Part shown: positions 18,147 through 28,060 of the stretch, one piece after another | Numbering within the stretch: the first letter of the stretch is position 1 | How the letters are laid out: the number at the start of each line of letters is the position of its first letter | Source: Bacteroidota bacterium | GTDB taxonomy: Bacteria; Bacteroidota; Bacteroidia; NS11-12g; UBA9320 | Direction: 5' to 3' | NCBI GenBank assembly: GCA_024679565.1 | Contig: JAIBDD010000008.1 | Span: 1 to 64,000, forward strand | Length of the DNA: 64,000 bases | Translations under genes and position numbers: made by a program | The notes under the pieces: model-generated | What the model was told of the DNA's origin: nothing | The model's input: only the letters and a program-made list of their open reading frames with translations | The model's database searches: none

Positions 18147-19958
18147 TTATTCAAATAATTCCGTTAAGTCGTTTTGGCTCATTGTAACAAAAGTACGTTT
18201 ACCATTTGGCGTATATTTTGGCTCGTTGCAAGAAAACAAATCAACAGCCAATTGCTTTATTTGTTCTTGTTCCAATACAGTGCCACCCTGAATACCGGCA
18301 TTTCGTGCTAAAGAGCGCGCCAAATTTTCTCGTTTGTCAAGCTTCAAGGATTGTTCGTTTAACTTATAGTTTTCCAATATGCCTTCCAGTATTTCTTTTT
18401 CCTCACCCTTCGAAATATCAGCAGGTGTTCCGTTAACGATGATAGTGTTTTTTCCAAACACACTCACATCAAAGCCCAACAGATTGATATCGGTCAAAAG
18501 GGAACGCATAATTTCAAAATCAGCCGTTTGTAACTCTATGGTTCGCGGGAATAATAGTTGCTGACTAGGCACATTACTCACCAACAACTGTTGTTTGTAC
18601 TTCTCAAATAACACACGTTCGTGGGCTCTTTTTTGATCTAGCATATACAACTGTCGGTTAACCATACATACAATATAATTGTTGTACACCTGAAACGATA
18701 ATCCAACCTCTACGTTTTGTTCATTCGACGTAAAGGCAGAAATTTCTGTCTGATGTTGCTTTATATCTTCCGTATTTACTTGATAGTCTCTAAATGGTTC
18801 ATACAGTTTCTCCCAAGCTGTTTCGTTTTTCTTCTTTACTGAGTCGTTGATAAAAGGGTTGTATCCAGACTGTGTTTTTATCTGAGGGGGAGCAACTGTT
18901 TTATGAGGATTAAAATCTGGTCGATCAAAATTTGGGAGAAAAGCATTGGTGTCGAGTTCAGGACTGCTATTGTAACCACTTAAGGCCTTTGTTATAACAC
19001 TCTTTATGATTTGGTAAATTGGCCTCGACTCTTCAAACTTCACCTCCGTTTTGGTTGGGTGAACATTTACATCAATTTTCTGTGGATCAATCTTTAGGAA
19101 CAAAACATAAAAAGGGTGATGCTCAGGCTCTATGATGTCTGCATATGCGTTTGCAATCGCATGATGAAAATACGGCTCTTTGATGAAACGACCGTTTACA
19201 TACAAAAACTGGTTACCTCGTGTCTTCTTTGCTAGCTCAGGACTTCCAATAAACCCATCAATACTAACAATTTCTGTTTGCTCTTTAACACCCAGAAGTG
19301 AGCCCTTTTTGGATTTAACTAGAATGTCTTCAACACGCTGCTTCAGTGAAGTTTTAGCCAGTTGGTACACCTCGTTTTTGCCATTAAACAAGTTCATTTT
19401 CACATCAGGCCGACTAATCGCCATCCGTTGAAAAGCTTCAATAATATATTTGGTTTCTACTGATACGGACTTTAAGAAATTACGTCGTACAGGAATGTTA
19501 TAAAAGAGGTTTTTAACAGAAATTGATGTCCCGGTGGTCATAGAGATGGGCTCCTGTTTCTTTACCTCAGAGGCTTCTATTACAATATGACTGCCTAAAG
19601 CGTCTTGCTCTCTTTTGGTTTTCATTTCAACCTGAGAAACAGCAGCGATACTCGCTAAGGCTTCACCTCTAAATCCAAACGTGGATAGGTTAAATAGATC
19701 TTCGGTTTTTTTTATTTTGGAAGTGGCATGGCGTTCCCAGCACATACGTGCATCTGTGTCGCTCATCCCAACCCCGTCGTCAATGATTTGCAATAAGGTT
19801 TGCCCACCGTCGCGAAACACCAAGGTAACTTCATGTGCTCCGGCATCAAAGCTGTTTTCTAACATTTCTTTTACCACAGACGCGGGGCGCTGAACCACCT
19901 CACCGGCGGCTATTTGATTGGCAATGGATTCTGGAAGTAAACGTATAAAATCAGGCAT
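18147..19958 (-). CDS. mutL: DNA mismatch repair protein MutL
   Basis: 'IRLLPESIANQIAAGEVVQRPASVVKEMLENSFDAGA', 'STFGFRGEALASIAAVS', 'NVHPTKTEVKF'. Confidence 0.97.
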   Translation of the reverse strand: MPDFIRLLPESIANQIAAGEVVQRPASVVKEMLENSFDAGAHEVTLVFRDGGQTLLQIIDDGVGMSDTDARMCWERHATSKIKKTEDLFNLSTFGFRGEALASIAAVSQVEMKTKREQDALGSHIVIEASEVKKQEPISMTTGTSISVKNLFYNIPVRRNFLKSVSVETKYIIEAFQRMAISRPDVKMNLFNGKNEVYQLAKTSLKQRVEDILVKSKKGSLLGVKEQTEIVSIDGFIGSPELAKKTRGNQFLYVNGRFIKEPYFHHAIANAYADIIEPEHHPFYVLFLKIDPQKIDVNVHPTKTEVKFEESRPIYQIIKSVITKALSGYNSSPELDTNAFLPNFDRPDFNPHKTVAPPQIKTQSGYNPFINDSVKKKNETAWEKLYEPFRDYQVNTEDIKQHQTEISAFTSNEQNVEVGLSFQVYNNYIVCMVNRQLYMLDQKRAHERVLFEKYKQQLLVSNVPSQQLLFPRTIELQTADFEIMRSLLTDINLLGFDVSVFGKNTIIVNGTPADISKGEEKEILEGILENYKLNEQSLKLDKRENLARSLARNAGIQGGTVLEQEQIKQLAVDLFSCNEPKYTPNGKRTFVTMSQNDLTELFE

Positions 19959-20003
19959 TCTTGAACGCCTCGAAGATAATTTAATTCTGTTGCATATCGA
20001 GTA

Positions 20004-20339
20004 TTAGCCTTGCTTAAAGCCTTCGAATATGATATCGATTGTGTCGGTGTAAAACGCGAGATAGGCAAGTGAACCAAGTATCGCAGCAATAAGTAAAAAA
20101 CGGACCCTGGAAACCAGTCTTTGTTGTTGTGCTGATGAATCTAAAGGAAGGTGTCCTCTATTTTTGAAGGCGCTTTGAAGTCTTTTCTTGCTTCCTTCTG
20201 CACTATATTTTCCAGTGACCTCTGCGGTTATATGTTCTACCCGATTTTGTAAATCTTCTTTTTGCTCATCGTAATAACGCGGACGATAATTAAATCGTTT
20301 GTTATTTCGTCTGCCCATTTTAACACGAGAAAGCTGCAT
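20004..20339 (-). CDS. Small basic protein with one TM segment, unknown function (start may be 20318)
   Basis: Conserved-looking ORF 'MGRRNNKRFNYRPRYYDEQKEDLQNRVEHI...' with TM 'FLLIAAILGSLAYLAFY'. Confidence 0.65.
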   Translation of the reverse strand: MQLSRVKMGRRNNKRFNYRPRYYDEQKEDLQNRVEHITAEVTGKYSAEGSKKRLQSAFKNRGHLPLDSSAQQQRLVSRVRFLLIAAILGSLAYLAFYTDTIDIIFEGFKQG

Positions 20340-20343
20340 AGTT

Positions 20344-20351
20344 CAAAGATA
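20344..20351 (-). promoter_or_regulatory. Candidate -7 box TATCTTTG (minus strand)
   Basis: CAAAGATA on + strand; ATTG (revcomp of CAAT 20372-20375) lies 20 nt upstream as a possible -33 element. Confidence 0.45.
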
Positions 20352-20354
20352 AGA

Positions 20355-20382
20355 ACCGTAAACGGTAATGCCAATTGGCATT
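20355..20382. repeat. Two abutting inverted repeats: ACCGT-AA-ACGGT and perfect palindrome AATGCCAATTGGCATT
   Basis: Direct reading: 20355-20366 and 20367-20382, intergenic between gldG and the 20339 gene. Confidence 0.9.
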
Positions 20383-20415
20383 CATGAGTGGAGGATTTCT
20401 TTTGACGAATGGCCC

Positions 20416-22212
20416 TTATGCGTACTTGCGTCTACGAATCCACGCGTTAATTAGGCCAAAAATGAATAACAGCACAAGAGGTAAAACCATATTGATGAGT
20501 TGCCATTTTGTTTTTTCCTTTTGTATTTTTCCTTTGTCGAGTAGTCTAAGTTCAATTTTTTTAGACCTTACGTCTATCAAGTTCGACTCATCACATAGGT
20601 AGTCAACACAGTTTAAAAAGAACTTTTTGTTGGCAAATTCTACGGGCTCTTTAAATGCCTTAGAGGCATACTTATCGTAGCCCAACGGGTAGACTTGTTT
20701 TTTTTCTTTGTCGGTTTGATTTGCAATTAAGTCACCGTCAGAAATAACAATCATTGCGTTGTTTTCTATACCTGATTTGAAAGGTATGGGGCTACGTTGT
20801 TTCATCGATCGCCGATGAGCGTACAGAGACTTGAATTGACCTTCAACCAATACCGCCGCGATATTGTTTGGATGCCTAAACATTTCGGGTGTTGGTTTTA
20901 AACTCAACAACTCCAAAGACACGTTTACCGGATTGTTGGCAATACGACTAGTGTTTGACGATTGAAGTAAAACTGTTTTTTTGGCATTAGAGTTAGGTAA
21001 GGTATCAATACCTGCTGCAAACCTCCCCCATACAGAAGTCATGTTTCTGATAATTGGGTGTTCACCTTGTGGGGCGAATATGGGATAGAAAAGCCAAGGC
21101 AAAAATCCTGGCTGACCACTTGCACCTTTAGCTAATACAGGAATTCCATGACAATTTAAATCCTGAATGAGGCTCGGGTTTATGCGTACGCCATATCGAA
21201 ACAATAAGTCGTTTACGTTTAAGTTATAATCTGCCGTCATGATTGACCCATATTTGGCAACACTATCCATTTCGGCAATCAACGGTTCTGCAAGCCAAAT
21301 TAATTTGCCTCCATTCATCACATACTGGTCAAGCAGAAATAACTCTTCATCTAAAAAGCTAATGCGTGGTTTCGCTATGATTAACGCCTGGTAGGTGTTC
21401 ATTTGGTTCATGACACCGTTCAATAAGATTTCACCAGCTTTGTCTGGAGCAGCACTAATTTGAGCTATAAACTGCTTACTACAGGCAGTATCGGTCAAAT
21501 TAATATTCAGGCCTTCGACTGTGTAAAATTCTTCCAAAGATTGTGTAATATCTGCCAGATAGATTGGCTCTAGTTCGCCATGACCTTGGGTAAAGGCAAT
21601 TTTTATTTCTCGGTCGACAACACACTTTCTAATAACGTTTCCAATTTCGTATTCAAGCAATTCAATACTACCATTTATATCTTCCTCTAGGGGTTGTCCG
21701 AATTCGCGTTTAAGCAAGTTTAATGGATACTCCTTACCCTTGTAGTTGACCAATCCGGCAGGGATGATAAATTTCTCTGAGGTCGCTTGATCTTGCCCAA
21801 TTTCAGGCCGAGTAATTTGTACACCTTTGGTACTTAATTGTTTGAGGATGTCGTCTTTTTCCTTAATTGGTTTGTCGGTCAGTAAATCTTCAAACCGATA
21901 AATGAGTTGACCGTTACTTATGTGTTGATACTCATTTAATAAATCTTGAGTCGCGTTTCTTAGCCTTCTATACTCTTGTGGGAACTCTCCATCTAAAAAA
22001 ATCTGAATGTATAGCGGCTCGTCAAGTTTGTCAACTAAGTCGTGGGTGGTTTGAGATAAGGTGTACCTTTTTTCTTTGGTAAGGTCAAACCTCTTGTACA
22101 GGCTGTCAGAACCAACATTTACTACAATAATGGTAGCAACAAGTATCAAAAACTGCCACATGTGTTTTTGTTTCACCCCGAATTGACCAGAAGGTTTTTT
22201 GCTATCTACCAT
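20416..22212 (-). CDS. gldG: Gliding-motility ABC transporter component GldG
   Basis: N- and C-terminal TM; 'LTKEKRYTLSQTTHDLVDKLDEPLYIQIFLDGEFPQEYRRL', 'IKIAFTQGHGELEP'; adjacent to gldF. Confidence 0.92.
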   Translation of the reverse strand: MVDSKKPSGQFGVKQKHMWQFLILVATIIVVNVGSDSLYKRFDLTKEKRYTLSQTTHDLVDKLDEPLYIQIFLDGEFPQEYRRLRNATQDLLNEYQHISNGQLIYRFEDLLTDKPIKEKDDILKQLSTKGVQITRPEIGQDQATSEKFIIPAGLVNYKGKEYPLNLLKREFGQPLEEDINGSIELLEYEIGNVIRKCVVDREIKIAFTQGHGELEPIYLADITQSLEEFYTVEGLNINLTDTACSKQFIAQISAAPDKAGEILLNGVMNQMNTYQALIIAKPRISFLDEELFLLDQYVMNGGKLIWLAEPLIAEMDSVAKYGSIMTADYNLNVNDLLFRYGVRINPSLIQDLNCHGIPVLAKGASGQPGFLPWLFYPIFAPQGEHPIIRNMTSVWGRFAAGIDTLPNSNAKKTVLLQSSNTSRIANNPVNVSLELLSLKPTPEMFRHPNNIAAVLVEGQFKSLYAHRRSMKQRSPIPFKSGIENNAMIVISDGDLIANQTDKEKKQVYPLGYDKYASKAFKEPVEFANKKFFLNCVDYLCDESNLIDVRSKKIELRLLDKGKIQKEKTKWQLINMVLPLVLLFIFGLINAWIRRRKYA

Positions 22213-22934
22213 TTTCGTTTGCCAAATGAAAGTTTAGTTAAACCTAAAAAGAAAGCAATAAAGCCAATAAAGTAAGTGATATCTCGGGTGTCAATTACCC
22301 CTCTGCTAATCGATTGATAGTGATATTCTATGCCAAGCCATTCCAGGTAATAGTTAGAAGCTCCTGTGCTCAGTAAGCCGCTGAGCTGACCAACAACCGA
22401 GAAGGATACAAAGCACATAAAAGTTGAAAGTATGAAGGCGACTATTTGGTTTTCAGTAAGGGAAGAGGCAAACAACCCTACACTAATATAACATCCACCA
22501 AGAAACAACAAACCGATATAAGAGCCCCACATAGCACCTGTATCAATGTTGCCAACCGGGCTGCCAAGTTTATGAATGGTATAGTAATAAAGGAGAGTCG
22601 GTATCAATGCAAAAACTACGAGGCATAATGCTCCAAAAAACTTTCCAAGTATTATGTTCCAATCAGTAATGGGGTGAGTGGTAAGCAGCTCTATGGTACC
22701 TGCTTTCTTTTCTTCTGCAAACGATCGCATGGTTATGGCCGAAACCAAGAATATAAAGACCCAGGGAGCCATCATAAATAGGGTTTCTAAACTAGCAGAG
22801 CCATAATCGAGTGCGTTGGTGTCTTTATACACCCACATAAACAAGCCGATAGCAAGTAAAAAAACAGCCACAACAACGTAGGCGATTAGTGAGCTCAGAA
22901 AGCTTCGTATTTCTTTTTTAAGGATACTCAGCAT
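22206..22934 (-). CDS. gldF: Gliding-motility ABC transporter permease GldF
   Basis: ABC-2 permease: 'LKKEIRSFLSSLIAYVVVAVFLLAIGLFMWV', 'TMRSFAEEKKAGTIELLTTHPITDW'; overlaps gldG. Confidence 0.92.
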   Translation of the reverse strand: MLSILKKEIRSFLSSLIAYVVVAVFLLAIGLFMWVYKDTNALDYGSASLETLFMMAPWVFIFLVSAITMRSFAEEKKAGTIELLTTHPITDWNIILGKFFGALCLVVFALIPTLLYYYTIHKLGSPVGNIDTGAMWGSYIGLLFLGGCYISVGLFASSLTENQIVAFILSTFMCFVSFSVVGQLSGLLSTGASNYYLEWLGIEYHYQSISRGVIDTRDITYFIGFIAFFLGLTKLSFGKRKW

Positions 22935-22935
22935 A

Positions 22936-23841
22936 TCAATTGGTCAGCGCCCTAAATACATGTTCTAAACTTTGCTCTTCTTCTTTTTGCTCGAGTAAAA
23001 CATTTTTACTTTCAACTGCAAAAGAGAACAGCTGCTCTTGTATATCGTCGGCGTTAGTTGTTAACCGAAACCTGTTTTCTGGCAACGACTCGACGGTAGA
23101 TACCCCTTTCAAAGATTCAAGAGAGGATCGCTTGACGGAATTTTTAAACTTCACCACGAGTGTTTTTCCCTGTACATTTTTTTGCTGAAGTCGCTCTATA
23201 CTATCATCGGCAACAAGTTTCCCTTGGTTTAGGATAATAACTCGACTACACATGGCCTCTACTTCTTGCATGATATGTGTGGAAAGGAGCACTGTCCTTT
23301 CTTCGCCAATTTCACGTATTAAGTTTCGGATTTCAGTAATCTGGTTAGGGTCAAGACCGGAAGTGGGTTCGTCTAAAACCAATACTTTAGGGTCATTCAT
23401 AAGGGCTTGGGCCATGCCTACGCGTTGCTTATAACCCTTAGACAAAGTTCCAATTTTTTTGGTTTGTTCTCGCTCTAAACCGGTGCGTGCAATTAAAGTA
23501 TTTACCCGTTTTGAAACATTTTTAGTAATGCCACATAGGTTAGCTACAAACCCTAGATACTCTTTGACATACATGTCAAAGTAAAGCGGATTGTGTTCTG
23601 GGAGGTACCCAATTTCACGCCGGATAGCTAAATCATCTTTACCAACGGATAGACCAGAAACCTTCGCCGAACCAGAGGTTGGGCTTATAAAACACGTCAA
23701 CATTTTCATTGTCGTGCTTTTTCCAGCACCATTGGGTCCCAAAAAGCCTACAACTTGACCCGTTGGAATATTGAAAGAAACATCGCTAACGGCCCATTGG
23801 TTACCGTATTTTTTCGACAGCTTGTTTACTTCAATTGACAT
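22936..23841 (-). CDS. gldA: Gliding-motility ABC transporter ATP-binding protein GldA
   Basis: Walker A 'GFLGPNGAGKSTTMKML', signature 'LSKGYKQRVGMAQAL', Walker B 'VLVLDEPTSGLDPNQ'. Confidence 0.92.
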   Translation of the reverse strand: MSIEVNKLSKKYGNQWAVSDVSFNIPTGQVVGFLGPNGAGKSTTMKMLTCFISPTSGSAKVSGLSVGKDDLAIRREIGYLPEHNPLYFDMYVKEYLGFVANLCGITKNVSKRVNTLIARTGLEREQTKKIGTLSKGYKQRVGMAQALMNDPKVLVLDEPTSGLDPNQITEIRNLIREIGEERTVLLSTHIMQEVEAMCSRVIILNQGKLVADDSIERLQQKNVQGKTLVVKFKNSVKRSSLESLKGVSTVESLPENRFRLTTNADDIQEQLFSFAVESKNVLLEQKEEEQSLEHVFRALTN

Positions 23842-23849
23842 GTAGAAAG

Positions 23850-26777
23850 TTACTCAACTACAATTTTTAACGTTGTTGATCCATTCGAATTGCCCAACCA
23901 TAAGAAATATTGACCAGATGGAATTTCTGACAGCTTAATCGTCACTTGATTTTCACCAGGATATGTGGAGAACAATTCTTCTTGAAGCACCTTGCCTGAA
24001 ATGTCTGTGATTCGCGTTGTCAGCTTATCCGTTGTTGTTGCTCCAAAGGCAACAACGATATGGTCTGTTGTTGGATTCGGGAATACCCGTAAACCTGTAA
24101 CGCTTAGGTTCTCAATAGCACTATTACAGGTCATGGTGTCGACATTGATTGAAGCCGATCCCTCGCAGCCGTTTTGATCTGCAACGGTAACCGAATAGGT
24201 GTTCTTACTCATTACGTAAATAACTTCAGTGGTTTCAGTTGTGCTCCAATCATACGAGGCATAACCAGAACCAGGGCTTAATCTTAAAGAATCGCCAATG
24301 CAAATTACGGTATCAGCACCAAGTGAGATTACAGGTAATGATACATTACTTACGTTTATAGAATCCGTATAGGAACAGGTAAATTCGTCAGTAACCTTCA
24401 ACCAATAGCTACCAGAAGTATTGATTAACAAGGAATCATTACTGGAGTTATTATTCCACTTATATGTTGTCATGTCTTTAGGCCCAACTAAATATCGACT
24501 TGAACCAGCACAAAGGCCAAAATCGCTACCCAAGCTAAATGTTGGCTGATTTCTAGTTGTTAGGTCGATTGTGTCGGACGATGGACAGCCAAAGCTATTG
24601 AACGCTGTAAGGTGATAAGACCCGGCACGTGTAACCCGGATATTTTGTAAGCTTGAAGCTGTATCATTCCATATGTAACCAGACAATGCGCCAGGGCCCA
24701 ATATGGTAAACGTTCCCCCCATACAGAAGGTGTCGTCAGCACCTAGACTAAATGGCGATGAAGGGTTAGTTAATAGCGTGATTTGATCTGAGTACGTACA
24801 GCCATTTGTGTCTACAACAACTAGGTTGTGTGTTTTTTCAGCAGCTGTTTTAAAGGTTTGTGATGAGCCTTCTCCACTATTCCAGTTATACGATTTCATA
24901 TTTCCTGGTCCTGTTAATTCGATGGCTTGTGACTCACAAATGGTGGTGTCGCTACCAAGATTAAATGTAGGTAGGCTATTCACATCAACAACCATGGTGT
25001 CATTATAGGTACAGCTATTCACATCTATCCCTGTAAAGTAAATCGTATCGGATTTTTTAACTTTAAAGGAGCGATTATTTGTGTTTATATATGTGCCTTG
25101 CCATAGGTAAGAGATTAGATTTTTAGACCCAACGATTGTGGCCGAATCGCCATCACAAAAACTTGTGTCTCTTGCTAAATCTTCAGTTAAAAATTGGTTA
25201 ACCGTAACGGTTACAAACGTAGAATCAGAGCCACATTCTTGGTCGTTTGAAGTTACCACAAGTTTATACGTCGTTGTTGCAGAAGGCGAAACAGAAGGAT
25301 TTGCTTTCTTACTTATTTCCTTACCGTTTCCGTCTTTCCACGAATAGTTAATTCCACGAATTCCAGTGCTACCAATACTTATGTTTCTTCCTGCACACAC
25401 TTCTAGTTGAGTCTTAGGCAGCGCAGCTGACAGTTTACAACACAATGTAGAATCGCTTATGGTGGAAATTGTTGTTCGGCTAACACTTGGTGTTTGAGTA
25501 GTTAAACCAACTAGTGCTCCTCCAAACGAAGTACTATTAAGATTTAAAGTGAACGAATTAATTGGGTCTAAAGTAGAATTACACAATGTTGAACCATCTT
25601 TTCTAATTTTAGCTAGATATAAATCGTCATTGCCAGTGGTATTAAAAGATCGCGATGTTGATAAAACCACGAATCCGCCATCACCTGACTTGGTAACATC
25701 CGTTGGCCAATGACCATCTCTAGACGAACCGCCCACCAACAATGAGGTACTAAGTGCACCTGAAGAGTTAAAATCACAATAAAGGACCTCTCGATTACCC
25801 ACTTGTGGTTCTGCATATCCAACAACAGCAAATCCAGCATTGGCTGGTTTTATTACAATGTCAAACCCTCTATCGTCACCAGTGGTACCGAGTGCTTGTG
25901 CATTGACTGAATTCCCAGAGGTATCGCAGGTCATAACAAATACGTCGTTGTCACCCACACTTATTGCTTTTGTCCAACCCGTAACGATATATGTATTGCG
26001 ATCGACCTTAATGTCCCAACCAGCATCATCAGCTGTTGATCCATATGTTTTCATCCATTTAAATCCTCCAGTAGAGTCAAACTTTGCGATAAACGCATCT
26101 GAAGATCCTGAGCTTCCTGTAAGGCCACCATTCGTGATGCTATCATAGGTTGTTTGTCCGGTGATGACCACATTACCGCGACCGTCTTCGGCTAAACCAT
26201 ATGCTTCCTCATTTCCAGGGCTACCAAATGTTTTGTACCATCTAATATTCCCACCTGTGCCTAGTTTTGCCAGGAAACCTTGGTCTGCATTTGAATCATT
26301 TTTGACGTATCCGGTGATATAATACCCATTACTATACAGAGACCGAATGATGTTGTAACCATCTTCTAAACTATCGGATGCCACTGTACGTGCCCATTCC
26401 ACTTTTCCAGATTTGTCTAGTTTTACTGCAATAGCGTCACCGTTTGCCTTATAAGATGTTGAGTTTCCAACCACAACATAACCTGAATCATTGGCTACTG
26501 TTACGTTCCAAGCCACATCGTCGCCACTTTCACCGTAGGCACTTGACCATTCGACTTGACCCATACCGTCAGTTTTAACGACCAACATGTCTTTCTTCCC
26601 CTTGCCAAAGCTTTCGGTATACCCTACGCTAATGTATCCACCATCAAGCGTACGTTCTATGGCATAGCTATTCTCAGCCTTCGAACCACCAATGGTTCTT
26701 TGAAAGAGGTTTTCTTGCGCTAAAACACTAGAAAATAAGCCTAACACGAGTGCAATTAATCCTATCGATTTTTTCAT
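23850..26777 (-). CDS. Large T9SS-targeted surface protein (N-terminal delta-60-type repeats plus Ig-like repeats)
   Basis: N-terminal 'RTLDGGYISVGYTES...' repeats, then repeated 'LGSDTTICESQAIELTGPGNMKSYNWNSG...' units, C-terminal 'RVFPNPTTDHIVVAF...SGQYFLWLGNSNGSTTLKIVVE'. ATG 26777 preferred over TTG 26798. Confidence 0.88.
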   Translation of the reverse strand: MKKSIGLIALVLGLFSSVLAQENLFQRTIGGSKAENSYAIERTLDGGYISVGYTESFGKGKKDMLVVKTDGMGQVEWSSAYGESGDDVAWNVTVANDSGYVVVGNSTSYKANGDAIAVKLDKSGKVEWARTVASDSLEDGYNIIRSLYSNGYYITGYVKNDSNADQGFLAKLGTGGNIRWYKTFGSPGNEEAYGLAEDGRGNVVITGQTTYDSITNGGLTGSSGSSDAFIAKFDSTGGFKWMKTYGSTADDAGWDIKVDRNTYIVTGWTKAISVGDNDVFVMTCDTSGNSVNAQALGTTGDDRGFDIVIKPANAGFAVVGYAEPQVGNREVLYCDFNSSGALSTSLLVGGSSRDGHWPTDVTKSGDGGFVVLSTSRSFNTTGNDDLYLAKIRKDGSTLCNSTLDPINSFTLNLNSTSFGGALVGLTTQTPSVSRTTISTISDSTLCCKLSAALPKTQLEVCAGRNISIGSTGIRGINYSWKDGNGKEISKKANPSVSPSATTTYKLVVTSNDQECGSDSTFVTVTVNQFLTEDLARDTSFCDGDSATIVGSKNLISYLWQGTYINTNNRSFKVKKSDTIYFTGIDVNSCTYNDTMVVDVNSLPTFNLGSDTTICESQAIELTGPGNMKSYNWNSGEGSSQTFKTAAEKTHNLVVVDTNGCTYSDQITLLTNPSSPFSLGADDTFCMGGTFTILGPGALSGYIWNDTASSLQNIRVTRAGSYHLTAFNSFGCPSSDTIDLTTRNQPTFSLGSDFGLCAGSSRYLVGPKDMTTYKWNNNSSNDSLLINTSGSYWLKVTDEFTCSYTDSINVSNVSLPVISLGADTVICIGDSLRLSPGSGYASYDWSTTETTEVIYVMSKNTYSVTVADQNGCEGSASINVDTMTCNSAIENLSVTGLRVFPNPTTDHIVVAFGATTTDKLTTRITDISGKVLQEELFSTYPGENQVTIKLSEIPSGQYFLWLGNSNGSTTLKIVVE
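24126..25440 (-). repeat. Tandem Ig-like repeats (about 65 aa each, approximate bounds)
   Basis: Recurring 'SLGxDxxxCxGxxxxLxGPGxxxxYxWx...VxxxGxYxLxVxDxxGCxxSDxIxxxxxxP' in the 23850-26777 protein. Confidence 0.75.
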
Positions 26778-26928
26778 ATTTAAGTTGTTCTTTTTCAAAT
26801 TAACAGAAGCCTCAAGGAGGCGTAGTTAAAAGTAAAGCGCAATCTATGGATTATTCAAATACTTTAAAAAAAAGAAAAGACGTGATTTGGTATTTTTACA
26901 CTACCCAGAATCAATAGTGTGTTATGCC

Positions 26929-27510
26929 TTAGGCTGCACCTGTAAATCGGTTACATAAGCGGGCGCTATATTCCACGAAGCTTTTTAGCCGAGTAGCGTA
27001 TCCACTTTCTTTAATAAATTGGCCGTTTTCGTCCAATTCCGACGGGGTGTAATGCGATTCAAATTTATTTGGAGAGCAAACCGCTTGCCCACCCAAGTAG
27101 AAGATAAGTTTTTCGAATACCGACGACAATTGCATGGTTGGTAGTCGCCCTCCAATCCCAGAGCTCACCCCAACAAAAGCAAATACCTTATTGTCATACA
27201 GTGCTTTATGAGCTCCTCCGCTATAATGATTAGCCATGTTAGCTAGTTCAGGGGAGATAAGCCAGTTGTATTCTGGACTTAAAATGTAAACGAGATCTGC
27301 TTCAGCCCAAGCATTTAATAAGTTTTCACGGAAAGGTGTAGGTTTTGCATCATCAACAGGCTCACCATTAAAAAATGGTAGATCATATGACCGGAAGTCA
27401 ACGATAGTACTTTCGTGATTCAATGACTTATGTAAAGTATCGATGGCTTTTGCAACTCGAATAGTGTTGTTGCCTTTTCTCGAGGTTCCAGATAATATAA
27501 CTACTTTCAT
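26929..27510 (-). CDS. NADPH-dependent FMN reductase family protein
   Basis: 'MKVVILSGTSRKGNNTIRVAKAI...YILSPEYNWLISPELANMANHYSGGAHKALYDNKVFAFVGVSSG'. Confidence 0.9.
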   Translation of the reverse strand: MKVVILSGTSRKGNNTIRVAKAIDTLHKSLNHESTIVDFRSYDLPFFNGEPVDDAKPTPFRENLLNAWAEADLVYILSPEYNWLISPELANMANHYSGGAHKALYDNKVFAFVGVSSGIGGRLPTMQLSSVFEKLIFYLGGQAVCSPNKFESHYTPSELDENGQFIKESGYATRLKSFVEYSARLCNRFTGAA

Positions 27511-28059
27511 TTAACCGACTTCTTTAAGGTGTTTGCTTATTTCTTTGCAATTCCTCAGATTTCTACCCATATCAACAACAGCTAAGCGACTTTTTGGTTT
27601 ACTACTAATTTCAAAACCTTCAGGTGTCTGCTCAATAGTAACAATGTCTTTAAACCCATATCCGTTGCGCACTAAAATCTTACAAGCGGTATCCGTTTTT
27701 TGAATCAGTGACATTTTCTTGGGGTGTTTCATCAAAAGCGCTTTCACCTTTATGTCGAAGGCATCTTGAGACCATTGGCTATTTTTAATCATGAAGCGTT
27801 GACGCATCTTTAGGTATAATTTCGGGTCAACATTCCCAATTTTTTCGAATTCCATGGCATGCCACGTGTTAAAAACAATCCCTATTCCAATTGCGATGAT
27901 GATCGACCAATTGTGGTCAACGGTTAAGAAGTCGTAACCATACTTCATTTTACCTTGCTTAAAGGTAATCAAAGCCGCCGCGATTGGTAATGCGATTAAA
28001 CTTACTTTAATCCAATTGATAAGATAAACGACTAGCTTAAATAGTGACCTACTGTTCAT
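27511..28059 (-). CDS. Unknown protein with two N-terminal TM segments
   Basis: 'LFKLVVYLINWIKVSLIALPIAAALITF' and 'IIIAIGIGIVFNTWHAM' hydrophobic segments; flush with neighbouring flavin-enzyme genes. Confidence 0.65.
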   Translation of the reverse strand: MNSRSLFKLVVYLINWIKVSLIALPIAAALITFKQGKMKYGYDFLTVDHNWSIIIAIGIGIVFNTWHAMEFEKIGNVDPKLYLKMRQRFMIKNSQWSQDAFDIKVKALLMKHPKKMSLIQKTDTACKILVRNGYGFKDIVTIEQTPEGFEISSKPKSRLAVVDMGRNLRNCKEISKHLKEVG

Positions 28060-28060
28060 T

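Noticed and set aside
26895-26925. ACACTA...TAGTGT inverted repeat as terminator for the FMN reductase gene
   Set aside because: On the minus strand it is followed by A's, not a T run, and the stem is only 6 bp.
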